From NCBI RefSeq assembly GCF_025583945.1, contig NZ_JAOEGU010000004.1, positions 109,960 to 173,959 on the forward strand: a stretch of DNA of 64,000 nucleotides, given 5' to 3'. Source of the stretch: Methylobacter psychrophilus. GTDB taxonomy: Bacteria > Pseudomonadota > Gammaproteobacteria > Methylococcales > Methylomonadaceae. The notes under the pieces were generated by a model. That model saw nothing but the letters and a program-made list of their open reading frames with translations. It searched no databases and was not told where the DNA came from. Made by a program: the position numbers and the translations under genes. Positions 45,598 through 54,676 of this stretch are shown piece after piece (positions within the stretch are counted from its first letter, which is position 1; each line of letters opens with the position of its first letter).

Positions 45598-45677
45598 TCC
45601 AGGAAACGCCCTGCATGTCTTTACCGTATAAAGTATGCATTCTGAGCAACCCAATCTTTGCACATTAATCGTCAACC

Positions 45678-46088
45678 ATGCATATTAAAAAATTTATCTG
45701 GCCAATCCGTGTTTATTATGAAGACACTGATGCCGGTGGCGTGGTGTATCACGCTAATTATCTCAATTTTTTTGAACGGGCAAGAACAGAAATGCTCAGG
45801 GCAATGGGTTATGAGCAGGATGAGCTCATGGTCAATGACAGCATTATTTTTGTTGTTCGTTCCGTGCAGATTGATTATCTTCATTCTGCCCGATTTAATG
45901 AACAAATCCAGGTAAGTGCAGAGGTAACGATCGTTAAAAAAGCCAGCCTGATTTTTGAACAACTGATTACACGAGGTGATGATGTTTTATGTAAAGGCAT
46001 CATTCGTATCGCCTGTTTGGACGCTAAAAGCATGCGTCCTAAAGCAATTCCTGAAAACTTACTAGAGCTGTTAAAGAATGAACACTGA
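45678..46088 (+). CDS. ybgC: Tol-Pal system-associated acyl-CoA thioesterase YbgC
   Basis: This 136-residue hotdog-fold thioesterase is encoded at the head of the tol-pal operon. It has the family signature YYEDTDAGGVVYHANYLNFF, with the catalytic Asp near residue 17, and ARTEMLRAMG. It acts on acyl-CoA or acyl-ACP, and its link to Tol-Pal is by gene order. It overlaps tolQ by 11 bases. The 80-base gap after ruvB could hold a promoter. Confidence 0.94.
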   Translation: MHIKKFIWPIRVYYEDTDAGGVVYHANYLNFFERARTEMLRAMGYEQDELMVNDSIIFVVRSVQIDYLHSARFNEQIQVSAEVTIVKKASLIFEQLITRGDDVLCKGIIRIACLDAKSMRPKAIPENLLELLKNEH

Positions 46089-46755
46089 TTTATCCATTTT
46101 CCATTTAATCAAAGAAGCCAGTTTTGTTGTTCAATTTGTCATGGTGTTGCTGTTAATAGCATCACTGGCATCATGGACGTTTATCTTTTCCAAACGCAAG
46201 GAGCTTAATCAGGCGATTGGCATTACTGACGAGTTTGAAGAACAATTTTGGTCAGGCGTTGCCCTGGCCGATCTCTATAGAAAACTGGCCGCAAAGGATT
46301 TTGAGCCAGAAGGTATAGAGAAGATATTTTTGGCGGGATATAAAGAATTTTCGCGGATGCGCCAAACGGGTAATGTTGAACCGGCAGTGCAAGTCGAAAG
46401 TGCGCAGCGAGTTATGCGTATCGAGTTATCGCGTGAACTGGATCGATTGGACGAACATTTGGCCTTTCTTGCTACGGTCGGATCTACCAGTCCTTATGTC
46501 GGTTTATTTGGTACGGTATGGGGAATTATGAATTCTTTCATGTCGCTCGGCAGTGTTAAGCAAGCGACACTGGCGCAGGTCGCACCAGGTATTGCCGAAG
46601 CGTTGATTGCAACGGCCATTGGTTTGTTTGCCGCGATACCTGCAGTAGTCGCTTATAACCGATTTTCTACCCGATTGGATCGGCTGACAGGCCGTTATGA
46701 ATTATTTGTTGAGGAATTTGTCGTGTTGTTGCAAAGACAGGCGCATAGCAAATGA
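46078..46755 (+). CDS. tolQ: Tol-Pal system protein TolQ
   Basis: TolQ is the inner-membrane stator-like subunit that, with TolR, converts the proton gradient into movement of TolA. The 225-residue protein has three membrane helices (about residues 17-37, 135-157 and 168-192) with the conserved GLFGTVWGIMNSF before the second and ATAIGLFAAIPAVVAYN in the third. It follows ybgC and overlaps tolR by ATGA. Confidence 0.96.
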   Translation: MNTDLSIFHLIKEASFVVQFVMVLLLIASLASWTFIFSKRKELNQAIGITDEFEEQFWSGVALADLYRKLAAKDFEPEGIEKIFLAGYKEFSRMRQTGNVEPAVQVESAQRVMRIELSRELDRLDEHLAFLATVGSTSPYVGLFGTVWGIMNSFMSLGSVKQATLAQVAPGIAEALIATAIGLFAAIPAVVAYNRFSTRLDRLTGRYELFVEEFVVLLQRQAHSK

Positions 46756-47186
46756 GCAGGAAACACGGACGCAGAAAACCAATGGCAGAAATCAATGTGG
46801 TTCCCTACATTGATGTAACCTTGGTATTGCTTATTATTTTTATGATTACGACACCCATGTTGCAGACCGGTGTAGAAGTTGATCTTCCGCAAGCTGAATC
46901 CAAAACGGTAGAGTCGGAAGGTGACGGCAATAATCCACCTATTGTTATTTCAATTAAAGAACAGGGCCAGTTTTATATCAAGTCTGATAGTCAGGATGAT
47001 GAGCCTGTATTACCTGAAGAGATAAATTCCCGGGTAGCTGCGATATTGATTAATAAACCAAAAACCCAAGTACTGATTAATGCGGATAAAGGTGTGAGTT
47101 ATGGCACGGTAGTTACAGTGATGGCGGCATTAAAAAATGCCGGTGTGCCTACTGTGGGGTTAATGACCAAGCCGGAAGAAAAATAG
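46752..47186 (+). CDS. tolR: Tol-Pal system protein TolR
   Basis: This 144-residue ExbD/TolR-type protein has one N-terminal membrane helix preceded by MAEINVVPYIDVTLVLLIIF, where the Asp in YIDV is the proton-carrying residue (about residue 24), and a periplasmic domain ending VPTVGLMTKPEE. It partners with TolQ and TolA. Gene order and overlaps are the standard tol arrangement. Confidence 0.96.
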   Translation: MSRKHGRRKPMAEINVVPYIDVTLVLLIIFMITTPMLQTGVEVDLPQAESKTVESEGDGNNPPIVISIKEQGQFYIKSDSQDDEPVLPEEINSRVAAILINKPKTQVLINADKGVSYGTVVTVMAALKNAGVPTVGLMTKPEEK

Positions 47187-47192
47187 ATTTAA

Positions 47193-48314
47193 ATGGATAA
47201 GCAAAAAAGATTTACATGGCCATTTTTACTGGCATTGGTTTTACATTTTACGCTTTTGGGTCTATTTGTATTAAGTGCATTATACAAGCCGGAAGTAAAA
47301 GAAGAACCTAAGCCTGTCTCGGAAATTATCCACGCGACAATGATTGATACCGCCAGTTTGCAGGAAGAAGCAGCGGTCATAAAAAATGCCAAAGAGGTAA
47401 AAAAACCAGCCGCAAAAGAACAGCTTGAGGCTGTAGAATCGAAGGAAAAAACTGCTTTAGCGGAACAAGCCAAAGCGGATGCTGAGAAGCAGGCGAAAGC
47501 GGACGCCGCCGAGCAAGCCAAAGCCGATGCTGCGAAGCAGGCGAAAGCGGAAGCCGCCGAACAAGCCAAAGCCGATGCGGCCAAACAGGCGAAAGCCGAT
47601 GCCGCCAAGCAGGCGAAAGCCGAAGTCGCCGAACAAGCCAAAGCCGATGCGGCTAAACAGGCGAAAGCGGAAGCCGCCGAACAGGCCAAAGCCGATGCAG
47701 CTAAACAGGCAAAAGCGGAAGCTGCCGAACAAGCCAAAGCCGATGCGGCCAAACAGGCGAAAGCAGAAGCTGCGGCACAGGCCAAAGCTGAGGCTGCTTC
47801 TCAAGCGAAGGCTGAGGCTGCCAAACAGGCTAAAGCAGAAGCTGCTGCACAAGCCAAAGCAGAAGCAGCTGCACAAGCGAAAGCGGAGGCCGCCAAGCAG
47901 GCGAAAGCCGAAGCCGAAGCTGCTGCACAAGCAAAAGCCGAGGCAGCTGCACAAGCAAAGGCTGAGGCGGCCGCACAAGCTGCTGTGCAAGCCAAGGCTG
48001 AAGCTGCAAAAGCCAAAGCATCTGCGTCAGCGACAGAAGCTGCACAGGCAAAACTTGCCATCCAGCAAAAAGTAAATCGAAGCTGGATTCGGCCCATATC
48101 TGCTACGGAGGGTTTAAAGTGCACAATCCGGGTTAGATTAATGTCTGATGGTACCGTGATAGATGCCGAAGTTGTTTCCAGTAGTGGCGATGAGATTTTT
48201 GACAGGTCAGCAGAAAATGCGGTTAACAAAGCATCGCCGCTACCTGTGCCGAAAGATAAAGAGCTATTTTCCAGAGAATTTAGATCATTTCAGTTTTTGT
48301 TTAATCCAAAATAA
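47193..48314 (+). CDS. tolA: Tol-Pal system protein TolA
   Basis: TolA spans the periplasm, linking TolQR to Pal and TolB. The 373-residue protein has an N-terminal membrane helix (FLLALVLHFTLLGLFVLSAL, residues about 8-27), then a very long Ala/Lys/Glu-rich helix (residues about 85-285) built of AEQAKADAAKQAKA-type repeats, then a C-terminal globular domain (about 290-373) with CTIRVRLMSDGTVIDAEVVSSSGD. The repeats are extreme in regularity and create long false frames on other strands. Confidence 0.95.
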   Translation: MDKQKRFTWPFLLALVLHFTLLGLFVLSALYKPEVKEEPKPVSEIIHATMIDTASLQEEAAVIKNAKEVKKPAAKEQLEAVESKEKTALAEQAKADAEKQAKADAAEQAKADAAKQAKAEAAEQAKADAAKQAKADAAKQAKAEVAEQAKADAAKQAKAEAAEQAKADAAKQAKAEAAEQAKADAAKQAKAEAAAQAKAEAASQAKAEAAKQAKAEAAAQAKAEAAAQAKAEAAKQAKAEAEAAAQAKAEAAAQAKAEAAAQAAVQAKAEAAKAKASASATEAAQAKLAIQQKVNRSWIRPISATEGLKCTIRVRLMSDGTVIDAEVVSSSGDEIFDRSAENAVNKASPLPVPKDKELFSREFRSFQFLFNPK

Positions 48315-48461
48315 TTAAAGAATTACTTTTACAATAGGTTGGTTTTTAAGATAGAAGATTGGGTTGTTTTTCAGGTAATTTAACGTATCCAGATGTTAAC
48401 TCATTAAGTTGTAGTGTGATAATGACATCGGTTTTTTTTGAGTGCAGACGTAGAGGTGAGC

Positions 48462-49745
48462 GTGAATTTTTTTAGAAGAAGTTTATTAATTGTGCTGTTT
48501 GGTTTTAATTTACCAATTGGTTATGCAGCGCCACTGACCATTGAAATTACTGAAGGTGTTGAAAGTGCTGTGCCTGTTGCAGTCGTTCCTTTTGCCTCAC
48601 AGGGTGCGCCGGTAAATATTAGTGCTGTCGTCAATGCCGACCTGGAGCGTAGCGGTTATTTTAAAATGATGAGCGAGCAAGGTATGCCTGGCAGGCCTAG
48701 CACGGCAGGGGAGGTTAATTTTAAAGATTGGCAGGCTGTAAATCAGAATTATCTGGTAATCGGACAGGTTGTTGCTAGCGGTAGCGGTCAATATAACGTT
48801 CAGTTTCAATTGTTTGACGTCTATAAATCCGGGCAGTTATTAGGTTACAAAATGACCTCTTCGGCGGCTGATTTACGTAGAACCGCCCATCATATCAGTG
48901 ACCTTATTTTTGAAAAATTAACGGGTAAAAAAGGTGTTTTTAGTGGTCGTATTGCTTATATCACGACAAATAATCAAGGCACCAAGCAACAATCACAACA
49001 GCTTCAAGTTGCTGATGCGGACGGTTTTAATCCTCAAACCGTCGCGTCATCTATTGAGCCGTTAATGTCTCCGTCCTGGTCGCCCGATGGCAAAAAAGTA
49101 GCTTATGTCTCCTTTGAGAGAAAATCAGCGGCCATTTATGTGCAGACATTGGCCACAGGTGAGAGAGTACGTGTAGCTGAATTTCCAGGCATCAATGGTG
49201 CACCATCCTGGTCACCTGATGGCTCAAGATTAGCTTTAACTTTATCCAAAGATGGTAGTCCCGATATTTTTGTTTTAAATCTGTCAACACGATCATTAAC
49301 CAAACTAACCAAAAGTTTTTCTATTGATACCGAACCAAGCTGGTCACCTGATGGCAGCAGCATTGTTTTTACCTCTGACAGAGGTGGTAGTCCACAAATT
49401 TATAGCGTCTCCAGTCAGGGCGGACAGGAAAAGAGACTGACTTTTTCTGGTAATTATAATGCCAAAGCCAGTTTTTCACCGGACGGTAAGAGCTTGGTGA
49501 TGGTGCACGGAAATGGTAATGACTATCGTATTGCTGTTATGGATCTGGCAAGCCGATCTATTAATGTATTAACCGGTGGTAGATCAGATGAATCCCCCAG
49601 TTTTGCACCAAATGGCAGCATGATCCTGTATGCTTCAAAAAAAGGCCGTACAGGATTCTTATCTGCAGTGTCATTAGATGGTAAGATGCAACAAAAGTTG
49701 GTCTTTAATAGTGGTGAAGTTCGTGAGCCTGCTTGGGCCCCTTAG
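48462..49745 (+). CDS. tolB: Tol-Pal system beta-propeller protein TolB
   Basis: From GTG 48462, behind GAGGTGA, this is 427 residues. It has a signal peptide (about residues 1-22, ending GYA-A), an N-terminal alpha/beta domain, and a C-terminal six-bladed beta-propeller with repeated (S/P)SWSPDG.. units near residues 197, 241, 285 and 329. It binds Pal and TolA in the periplasm. An in-frame TTG at 48438 is an alternative start. It is separated from tolA by 147 bases with no gene. Confidence 0.95.
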   Translation: MNFFRRSLLIVLFGFNLPIGYAAPLTIEITEGVESAVPVAVVPFASQGAPVNISAVVNADLERSGYFKMMSEQGMPGRPSTAGEVNFKDWQAVNQNYLVIGQVVASGSGQYNVQFQLFDVYKSGQLLGYKMTSSAADLRRTAHHISDLIFEKLTGKKGVFSGRIAYITTNNQGTKQQSQQLQVADADGFNPQTVASSIEPLMSPSWSPDGKKVAYVSFERKSAAIYVQTLATGERVRVAEFPGINGAPSWSPDGSRLALTLSKDGSPDIFVLNLSTRSLTKLTKSFSIDTEPSWSPDGSSIVFTSDRGGSPQIYSVSSQGGQEKRLTFSGNYNAKASFSPDGKSLVMVHGNGNDYRIAVMDLASRSINVLTGGRSDESPSFAPNGSMILYASKKGRTGFLSAVSLDGKMQQKLVFNSGEVREPAWAP

Positions 49746-49801
49746 TTTTTGGGGCTGAAACACAGTTATTTTATAGTTTGTAATTACTTTGGGAATTGAA
49801 A

Positions 49802-50401
49802 ATGAGATTAAATAAAACACTATTGGCCTTGGCTATTAGTACGCTAATGTTATCGGCTTGTAGTGACTCTGATGAAAAAGACACCAGTCTTACTGACGGC
49901 AGTCTAAACGAGACCAGCGGTATCAACGATGCTTCAACCAGCGGTTTAAACAAAGGTTCTGGTATGAATGGTTCAGAGCTTAATGGTTCGGGTATGAATG
50001 GCATGTCAGGGAATGGCGATTATGCCAGTACTTTGGGCCCCGAATTTAATGATCCTAATAACCCTTTGTCCAAGCGTACTGTCTATTTTATGTTGGATAG
50101 TAGTGAAGTTATGCCTGATTTTATTCCGGTTATTGCAGCTCACGCACAATATTTGATTGCCAATCCGGGTCAAAAAATAACCTTGGAAGGTAATGGCGAT
50201 GAACGTGGCTCTCGTGAGTACAATATTGCACTGGGTGAGCAGCGTGCAAAGTCGGTATCCAGCATGATGAAAATTAAAGGTGTTTCTGATAATCAGCTGA
50301 ATATTGTCAGTTATGGTGAAGAAAAGCCGGTAGCTTTTGGTAGCGATGAGTCTGCCTGGGAGCAAAATCGTCGTGTTGAGATAGTTTACCAACCTAAGTA
50401 G
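49802..50401 (+). CDS. pal: peptidoglycan-associated lipoprotein
   Basis: Pal is an outer-membrane lipoprotein that binds peptidoglycan and TolB. From ATG 49802 it is 199 residues. The signal ends in the lipobox LMLSAC near residue 20. A Ser/Gly/Asn-rich low-complexity linker (residues about 35-85, with repeated SGMNG) is longer than in E. coli Pal. The OmpA-like domain has YFMLDSSEV and GNGDERGSREYNIALGEQRA, with the diaminopimelate-binding Asp and Arg. It is followed by cpoB. Confidence 0.95.
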   Translation: MRLNKTLLALAISTLMLSACSDSDEKDTSLTDGSLNETSGINDASTSGLNKGSGMNGSELNGSGMNGMSGNGDYASTLGPEFNDPNNPLSKRTVYFMLDSSEVMPDFIPVIAAHAQYLIANPGQKITLEGNGDERGSREYNIALGEQRAKSVSSMMKIKGVSDNQLNIVSYGEEKPVAFGSDESAWEQNRRVEIVYQPK

Positions 50402-50409
50402 ATCGTTAA

Positions 50410-51303
50410 ATGAAAAAAATAAGCCTTGTTATGCTGCTGTCTGCTTGCAGTAGCGTTTATGCAGAATTGCCGCCTGTTGTTGACCATTCATTGTATCCGG
50501 CATCGGCAACTCCGGCTCCCGCTTCTGCCAATGCGCCGTCAACAAATGCTTTGTATGAATTGATGGGGCGATTGGAGCAAATGCAAGCTGAAGTGCAGCG
50601 ACTTACCGGCAAGGTAGATGAGCAGGCTTACCGTATTGAAGAGTTGAAAAAGCATCAGAGTACCATGTATTCTGATTTTGACGAGCGCTTGCAAGGTATT
50701 GAAAATAAAGGTAATGGTGTTGATCAGCCGGCTGCTGAAGGCACTCCGGAAGCGGTGGGTACGGGTGATGTGGAGGTTAAGCCAAGTGATTCTTCCGCAG
50801 CAGAGCCTGTATCAGCCACTGAGCCGGTTCCTGCCAATAAGCCGGCATCAGTTAGTGCGCCTGCAGCGGCCGAGAATCAGGCTCCTCAGCCAAAGTCTGA
50901 TGGTGTACAAGTTTCCGGTCCTGAAAAACAGGAGTATTATCAAGCTTATGACGAGCTTAGAAATGGGCATACCGATCAGTCTATAACGCAGTTTAATACT
51001 TATTTAAGCAAGTATCCATCCGGGCTCTATGCCAATAATGCCCAATATTGGTTGGGCGAAGCGTATCGCGTTAAACAGGATAATGATGCAGCACGTAAGG
51101 CATTTAATGGTGTTATTGAAAAGTATCCCGATGGTGCAAAAGTACCGGACGCACTATTAAAGTTGGGTTACCTGGAAATAGAACTAAAAAATTCGGCAAA
51201 AGCGCGGGAGTATTTAACCCGCGTTACTACGGATTACCCCAAGTCACCGGCAGCGTTACTGGCAGCAAAAAAACTGCTTAAGCTCAATGAAGTTAAAAAT
51301 TGA
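50410..51303 (+). CDS. cpoB: cell division coordinator CpoB (YbgF)
   Basis: CpoB links Tol-Pal function to peptidoglycan synthesis in the periplasm. The 297-residue protein has a signal peptide (about residues 1-18), a coiled-coil trimerisation segment (LYELMGRLEQMQAEVQRLTG, about residues 42-62), a Pro/Ala-rich linker (residues about 105-165), and a C-terminal TPR domain (about 175-295) with YQAYDELRNGHTDQSITQF and FNGVIEKYPDGAKVPDALL. It ends the tol-pal operon and overlaps queE by a few bases. Confidence 0.94.
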   Translation: MKKISLVMLLSACSSVYAELPPVVDHSLYPASATPAPASANAPSTNALYELMGRLEQMQAEVQRLTGKVDEQAYRIEELKKHQSTMYSDFDERLQGIENKGNGVDQPAAEGTPEAVGTGDVEVKPSDSSAAEPVSATEPVPANKPASVSAPAAAENQAPQPKSDGVQVSGPEKQEYYQAYDELRNGHTDQSITQFNTYLSKYPSGLYANNAQYWLGEAYRVKQDNDAARKAFNGVIEKYPDGAKVPDALLKLGYLEIELKNSAKAREYLTRVTTDYPKSPAALLAAKKLLKLNEVKN

Positions 51304-51947
51304 CCGTGAGCTCACTTCGAATCACTGAAATTTTTTATTCTCTTCAGGGCGAGTCAAATACAGTCGGCATACCCACTGTATTTATCAGACTTACCGGTTG
51401 TCCGTTACGATGCGTGTATTGTGATACCGCTTATGCTTTTACTGGCGGTAAAAAAGTAAAAATTACGGAAATAATCGCTCAGGCAGAACAATTTGCAACG
51501 CAATATATTACCGTAACAGGCGGTGAGCCTCTGGCTCAGCCTGCCTGTCTTGAGTTAATTATCCAATTGCTTGATAAAGGCTTTATTGTTTCCTTGGAAA
51601 CTAGTGGTGCGATTGATGTATCTGCGGTAGATCCGCGAGCGGTTAAAGTTATGGATCTTAAAACGCCCGGCTCAGGCGAATTAAGTAAAAATCTTTATCA
51701 AAATATTGCTTTTCTTAACGCTAAAGATCAGGTTAAGTTTGTGATTGGTAGTGATGAAGACTATGACTGGTCAAAAGCTGCTTTAGCTGAATATCAGCTG
51801 CCTGGTCGTTGTGACATATTATTTTCACCCGTTATGGGTCAGCAAAATCCAACCGAACTTGCCGAAAAAATTCTTCGGGATCGGTTGCCTGTTAGATTTC
51901 AAATTCAATTACATAAGCTACTCTGGGATGATGCCCAGGGTAAATAA
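51300..51947 (+). CDS. queE: 7-carboxy-7-deazaguanine synthase
   Basis: QueE is a radical SAM enzyme that rearranges carboxytetrahydropterin to 7-carboxy-7-deazaguanine, on the path to queuosine. The 215-residue protein has the N-terminal FYSLQGESNTVGIPTVFIR, the cluster motif GCPLRCVYCDTAY (Cys near 34, 38, 41), and VTGGEPLAQ near 77. The start may be TTG 51300, overlapping the cpoB stop, or GTG 51306. It lies six bases upstream of queC, its pathway partner. Confidence 0.95.
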   Translation: MTVSSLRITEIFYSLQGESNTVGIPTVFIRLTGCPLRCVYCDTAYAFTGGKKVKITEIIAQAEQFATQYITVTGGEPLAQPACLELIIQLLDKGFIVSLETSGAIDVSAVDPRAVKVMDLKTPGSGELSKNLYQNIAFLNAKDQVKFVIGSDEDYDWSKAALAEYQLPGRCDILFSPVMGQQNPTELAEKILRDRLPVRFQIQLHKLLWDDAQGK

Positions 51948-51953
51948 ATACTC

Positions 51954-52631
51954 ATGCAAAAAAAAGCAATTATCCTTCTCTCGGGAGGACTAGATTCGAT
52001 TACCGTCCTTGCCCTCGCAAAACAGCAGGGATACACTTGTTACGCCTTAAGTTTTGATTATGGGCAAAAGCATAATGCCGAGTTGGCAGCCGCTGCACAG
52101 ATCGCCTTGGATTATCAGGTTGAAGAGCATAAAATCATTAAACTGGGACTGGACTCCATCGGCGGCTCGGCATTAACTGATGAACATATCGCCGTGCCTG
52201 ATACGCTTCAGGAAGGTATACCTGTGACTTATGTGCCGGCAAGAAATACCATTTTCCTGTCCTTGGCTCTTGGTTGGGCTGAAGTGTTAAATCTGCGTGA
52301 TATTTTTATCGGTGTTAATGCCGTTGATTATTCAGGTTATCCCGATTGCCGTCCGGAATTTATCAAAGCTTTTCAGCAACTAGCCAATTTGGCGACTAAA
52401 GCCGGAGCAGAAGGCGGGCATTTCACCATACATACGCCGTTGATTGCTCTCAGTAAGGCAGAAATTATAAAGCAGGGCGTTGCCTTGGGTGTAAATTATC
52501 AACGTACCGTTTCCTGTTACTCGGCCGATAAACACGGTTTCGCTTGTGGTGTGTGCGATGCTTGTCGCTTAAGAAAAGCCGGTTTTACCGAAGCAGGTAT
52601 AGCTGATCCAACACGATACAGAAATAACTAA
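51954..52631 (+). CDS. queC: 7-cyano-7-deazaguanine synthase
   Basis: QueC converts 7-carboxy-7-deazaguanine to preQ0 with ATP and ammonia. The 225-residue protein has the PP-loop [13 protein letters not shown] near residues 10-22, the family [18 protein letters not shown] near 94, and the zinc site [19 protein letters not shown] near 187-207. With queE it forms the queuosine-precursor pair; the next gene is tRNA-Lys, itself a boundary of the island. Confidence 0.96.
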   Translation: MQKKAIILLSGGLDSITVLALAKQQGYTCYALSFDYGQKHNAELAAAAQIALDYQVEEHKIIKLGLDSIGGSALTDEHIAVPDTLQEGIPVTYVPARNTIFLSLALGWAEVLNLRDIFIGVNAVDYSGYPDCRPEFIKAFQQLANLATKAGAEGGHFTIHTPLIALSKAEIIKQGVALGVNYQRTVSCYSADKHGFACGVCDACRLRKAGFTEAGIADPTRYRNN

Positions 52632-52681
52632 AAAAAGTCTTGCAAGATCTGAAATTATCTCTATAATAGGCCTTCTTTGTT

Positions 52682-52757
52682 GGGTCGTTAGCTCAGCCGG
52701 TAGAGCACCGCACTTTTAATGCGATGGTCGCGCGTTCGAATCGCGCACGACCCACCA
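52682..52757 (+). tRNA. tRNA-Lys (anticodon UUU)
   Basis: The 76-base cloverleaf has acceptor GGGTCGT/ACGACCC, D-arm with TAGCTCAGCCGGTAGAGC, anticodon arm CCGCA-CTTTTAA-TGCGA with anticodon TTT, T-arm with CGTTCGAATCGCGC, and encoded CCA. An integrase lies 100 bases beyond its 3' end, so it is the insertion target of the right island. Confidence 0.96.
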
Positions 52758-52776
52758 CCAAAGATAAAATGAATCA

Positions 52777-52810
52777 AGCGGTTAGCCTTAATTGGCGGCT
52801 GCTTTTTTTA
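52777..52810 (+). terminator. terminator after tRNA-Lys
   Basis: AGCGGTTAGCC (52777-52787) pairs with GGCGGCTGCT (52794-52803) with one bulged A and wobble pairs, followed by a T-run. It probably ends the tRNA transcript, and it lies at the left edge of the island. Confidence 0.6.
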
Positions 52811-52857
52811 TGCCTGAAATTTAGCTGGGTAACTTTTGTGGTAACTTCCCATTTTAC

Positions 52858-53970
52858 TTACCCAACCCGTCGCAGTATCTGCGAAGGCTTTTGATCGACA
52901 ATACGCTCAACTGCTTCAATTAGTTCTGACACCTCCGCTGGCGAGTAATGTATCGTAATATCGCCATTCGTATGATGCAACAAAACTTTCCTCGTTTCCA
53001 ATGGCACTCCCGCATTTCTCAATCGTCTTCCGAACGTATGCTTCAAATTATGAGGTCCACGATTGTATTCACCAGATTTCGGAAGTCCTGCTTTTTTCCA
53101 CGCATTTTTCCAGCCAGTGTTGTGTATCCGAGTAATCCGTTTGCCGCTATATGGGAAAACATACTCATCATGTTTTCCGCGTTGAGCGTCAATAACAGAC
53201 TTTGCTACTCTATTTAAAACAACCATCTGATCTTCCTTATTTTTTTCGCCTGGCCACACGCCATCAGAGTAGGTACGTTTCCTGCCAGGTGTAATGAAAA
53301 TACTAGTATCCAGTCCAGGAATTTTTACTTCCCAGTCCCACCGTAACCAACACACACCTTGCTCTCTTAAGCCTGTATTAACAGCAAATAAAGCCATTGC
53401 TGCTAAGTGAGAAGGTAGTGCTTCGAATAAACGTTGCTGTTCCTGCCAATCCAGTGGATAAGGAATGGCTGAATCTTCCCAGTCGGGCATTTCTAATAAC
53501 GGTGGGCAGCTTAAGTAAGCGTGACCATCATTATTCCGCCAAGATCTGGCAGCCAAAGTTAGTATTCGACGAATTACCGCCAGATCACGTTTGACAGTGG
53601 CGCTTCTAATACCATCTTTACGCCTCGATTCAATAAGTGCCTGCAACGTCCCCATGTGTATCTGGGAAAGTGTCAAGCTACCAATAAACCCCTTGGCAAG
53701 GTTTATTGTGACAATATCGCGATCTAAGCTGCGTTTAGTCGATTCGTTGACATAGCGTGTAGCTGCCTCATTGAAAGTCATGATGCCATCCTGAGTTCTC
53801 TGATTACTAACTTGTAAGTCAGCAATAATTCTATAAAACTCTGTTTCAGCTTCTTCTGTCGATGTTGCTTTTAAACGTTGCCTGATTCTCCCATGATTTT
53901 TTATGCGTTTATCGATACTCCATTGTTTTGTTTTTCTATCGTATTGCAAGCCTGATATTGTTTTTGACAT
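52858..53970 (-). CDS. tyrosine integrase next to tRNA-Lys
   Basis: This is a 370-residue phage-type integrase. Its first 30 residues (SGLQYDRKTKQWSIDKRIK...GRIRQRLKA) are nearly the same as those of the 54677 integrase. The catalytic domain has NTGLREQGVCWLRWDWE (Arg), EDQMVVLN, GPHNLKHTFGRRL (His-x-x-Lys) and LLHHTNGDITIHYS (nucleophile Tyr). It reads toward the tRNA 3' end. The catalytic parts look complete. It probably drove insertion at tRNA-Lys. Confidence 0.92.
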   Translation of the reverse strand: MSKTISGLQYDRKTKQWSIDKRIKNHGRIRQRLKATSTEEAETEFYRIIADLQVSNQRTQDGIMTFNEAATRYVNESTKRSLDRDIVTINLAKGFIGSLTLSQIHMGTLQALIESRRKDGIRSATVKRDLAVIRRILTLAARSWRNNDGHAYLSCPPLLEMPDWEDSAIPYPLDWQEQQRLFEALPSHLAAMALFAVNTGLREQGVCWLRWDWEVKIPGLDTSIFITPGRKRTYSDGVWPGEKNKEDQMVVLNRVAKSVIDAQRGKHDEYVFPYSGKRITRIHNTGWKNAWKKAGLPKSGEYNRGPHNLKHTFGRRLRNAGVPLETRKVLLHHTNGDITIHYSPAEVSELIEAVERIVDQKPSQILRRVG

Positions 53971-54430
53971 GATTATGTCTCCTTGGGTCAGTATCAGGAT
54001 TCACCGTTGCCTTTTAATAGTCGGTTGTTTTTATGAATTAATCAAGAAGTAAGTTCAAAAAAATTACCGTAGAACCACCGAATTAGTTTCAAAATATTTG
54101 TTGCATGTCTTTTTGAGGGATAGATGTGGCGGTCAAAATGAACGAACACGAGTTTTTATGTAGAAAAAGTTGAAATAAATTTTCTAGAGGATCGAAAGAG
54201 CGTTCAACATCAGGAAATATCTGGGTCTATGTGGAATAATACCTTATAAATTTTCGGCATATGTGGCAAGAAAAATGTGATGGTATGATATACCTATCAC
54301 ATTTAATTGTCTTTATATCCTATTGAATAATAAGGATTATTTGATTAATAAAGAAAAGTAAAATAAAATCTTCTTGTGCTTTCAGAATTTAATAGCACTT
54401 TTTTAGACTTTTTAATTTAGGAGAACACTA
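53971..54430. other. divergent 460-base gap between the two integrase modules
   Basis: AT-rich and without a supportable gene. It must hold the promoters of the minus-strand integrase and of the plus-strand AlpA-like gene, and is a candidate place for excisionase binding sites. I see no strong palindrome or direct repeat in it. Confidence 0.4.
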
Positions 54431-54667
54431 ATGAGCTTAATCGCAAAAGAAACTCAGTTGAAGATGATAGTACCCCGTCTGATTCGTTATAAAGATGCCC
54501 CTCGCTATTGCGGTATGGATAAATCTTTTTTTGATTCACGTATCAGACCTAACCTACCTGTCGAATTAAGAGATGGAAGTAAATTTGTTGCATTCGATAG
54601 AATCGATCTGGATTTTGCAATTGAAGGTTACAAGGATCGAGTCGGACAGATTTGGGGAAGAAATTAG
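54431..54667 (+). CDS. AlpA/excisionase-like small protein
   Basis: This 78-residue protein matches residues 12-70 of the 14494 gene: PRLIRYKDAPRYCGMDKSFF, RPNLPVELRDGSKFVAFDRIDLD. The helix-turn-helix-like first half and the FDR..LD element fit an AlpA/excisionase reader that recognises the element's own attachment DNA. AGGAG lies seven bases before the ATG. The stop is nine bases before the integrase start, so the two are a unit. Confidence 0.8.
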   Translation: MSLIAKETQLKMIVPRLIRYKDAPRYCGMDKSFFDSRIRPNLPVELRDGSKFVAFDRIDLDFAIEGYKDRVGQIWGRN

Positions 54668-54676
54668 GAGAAATAT

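Noticed and set aside
47460..48010. CRISPR-like array
   Set aside because: Repeats are coding, in frame, and without unique spacers; they form the TolA helix.
47457..48229. Long alternative and antisense frames within tolA
   Set aside because: They arise from the highly regular Ala/Lys/Glu repeats of TolA and have low-complexity Arg/Pro, Leu or Ala/Ser compositions with no family support.
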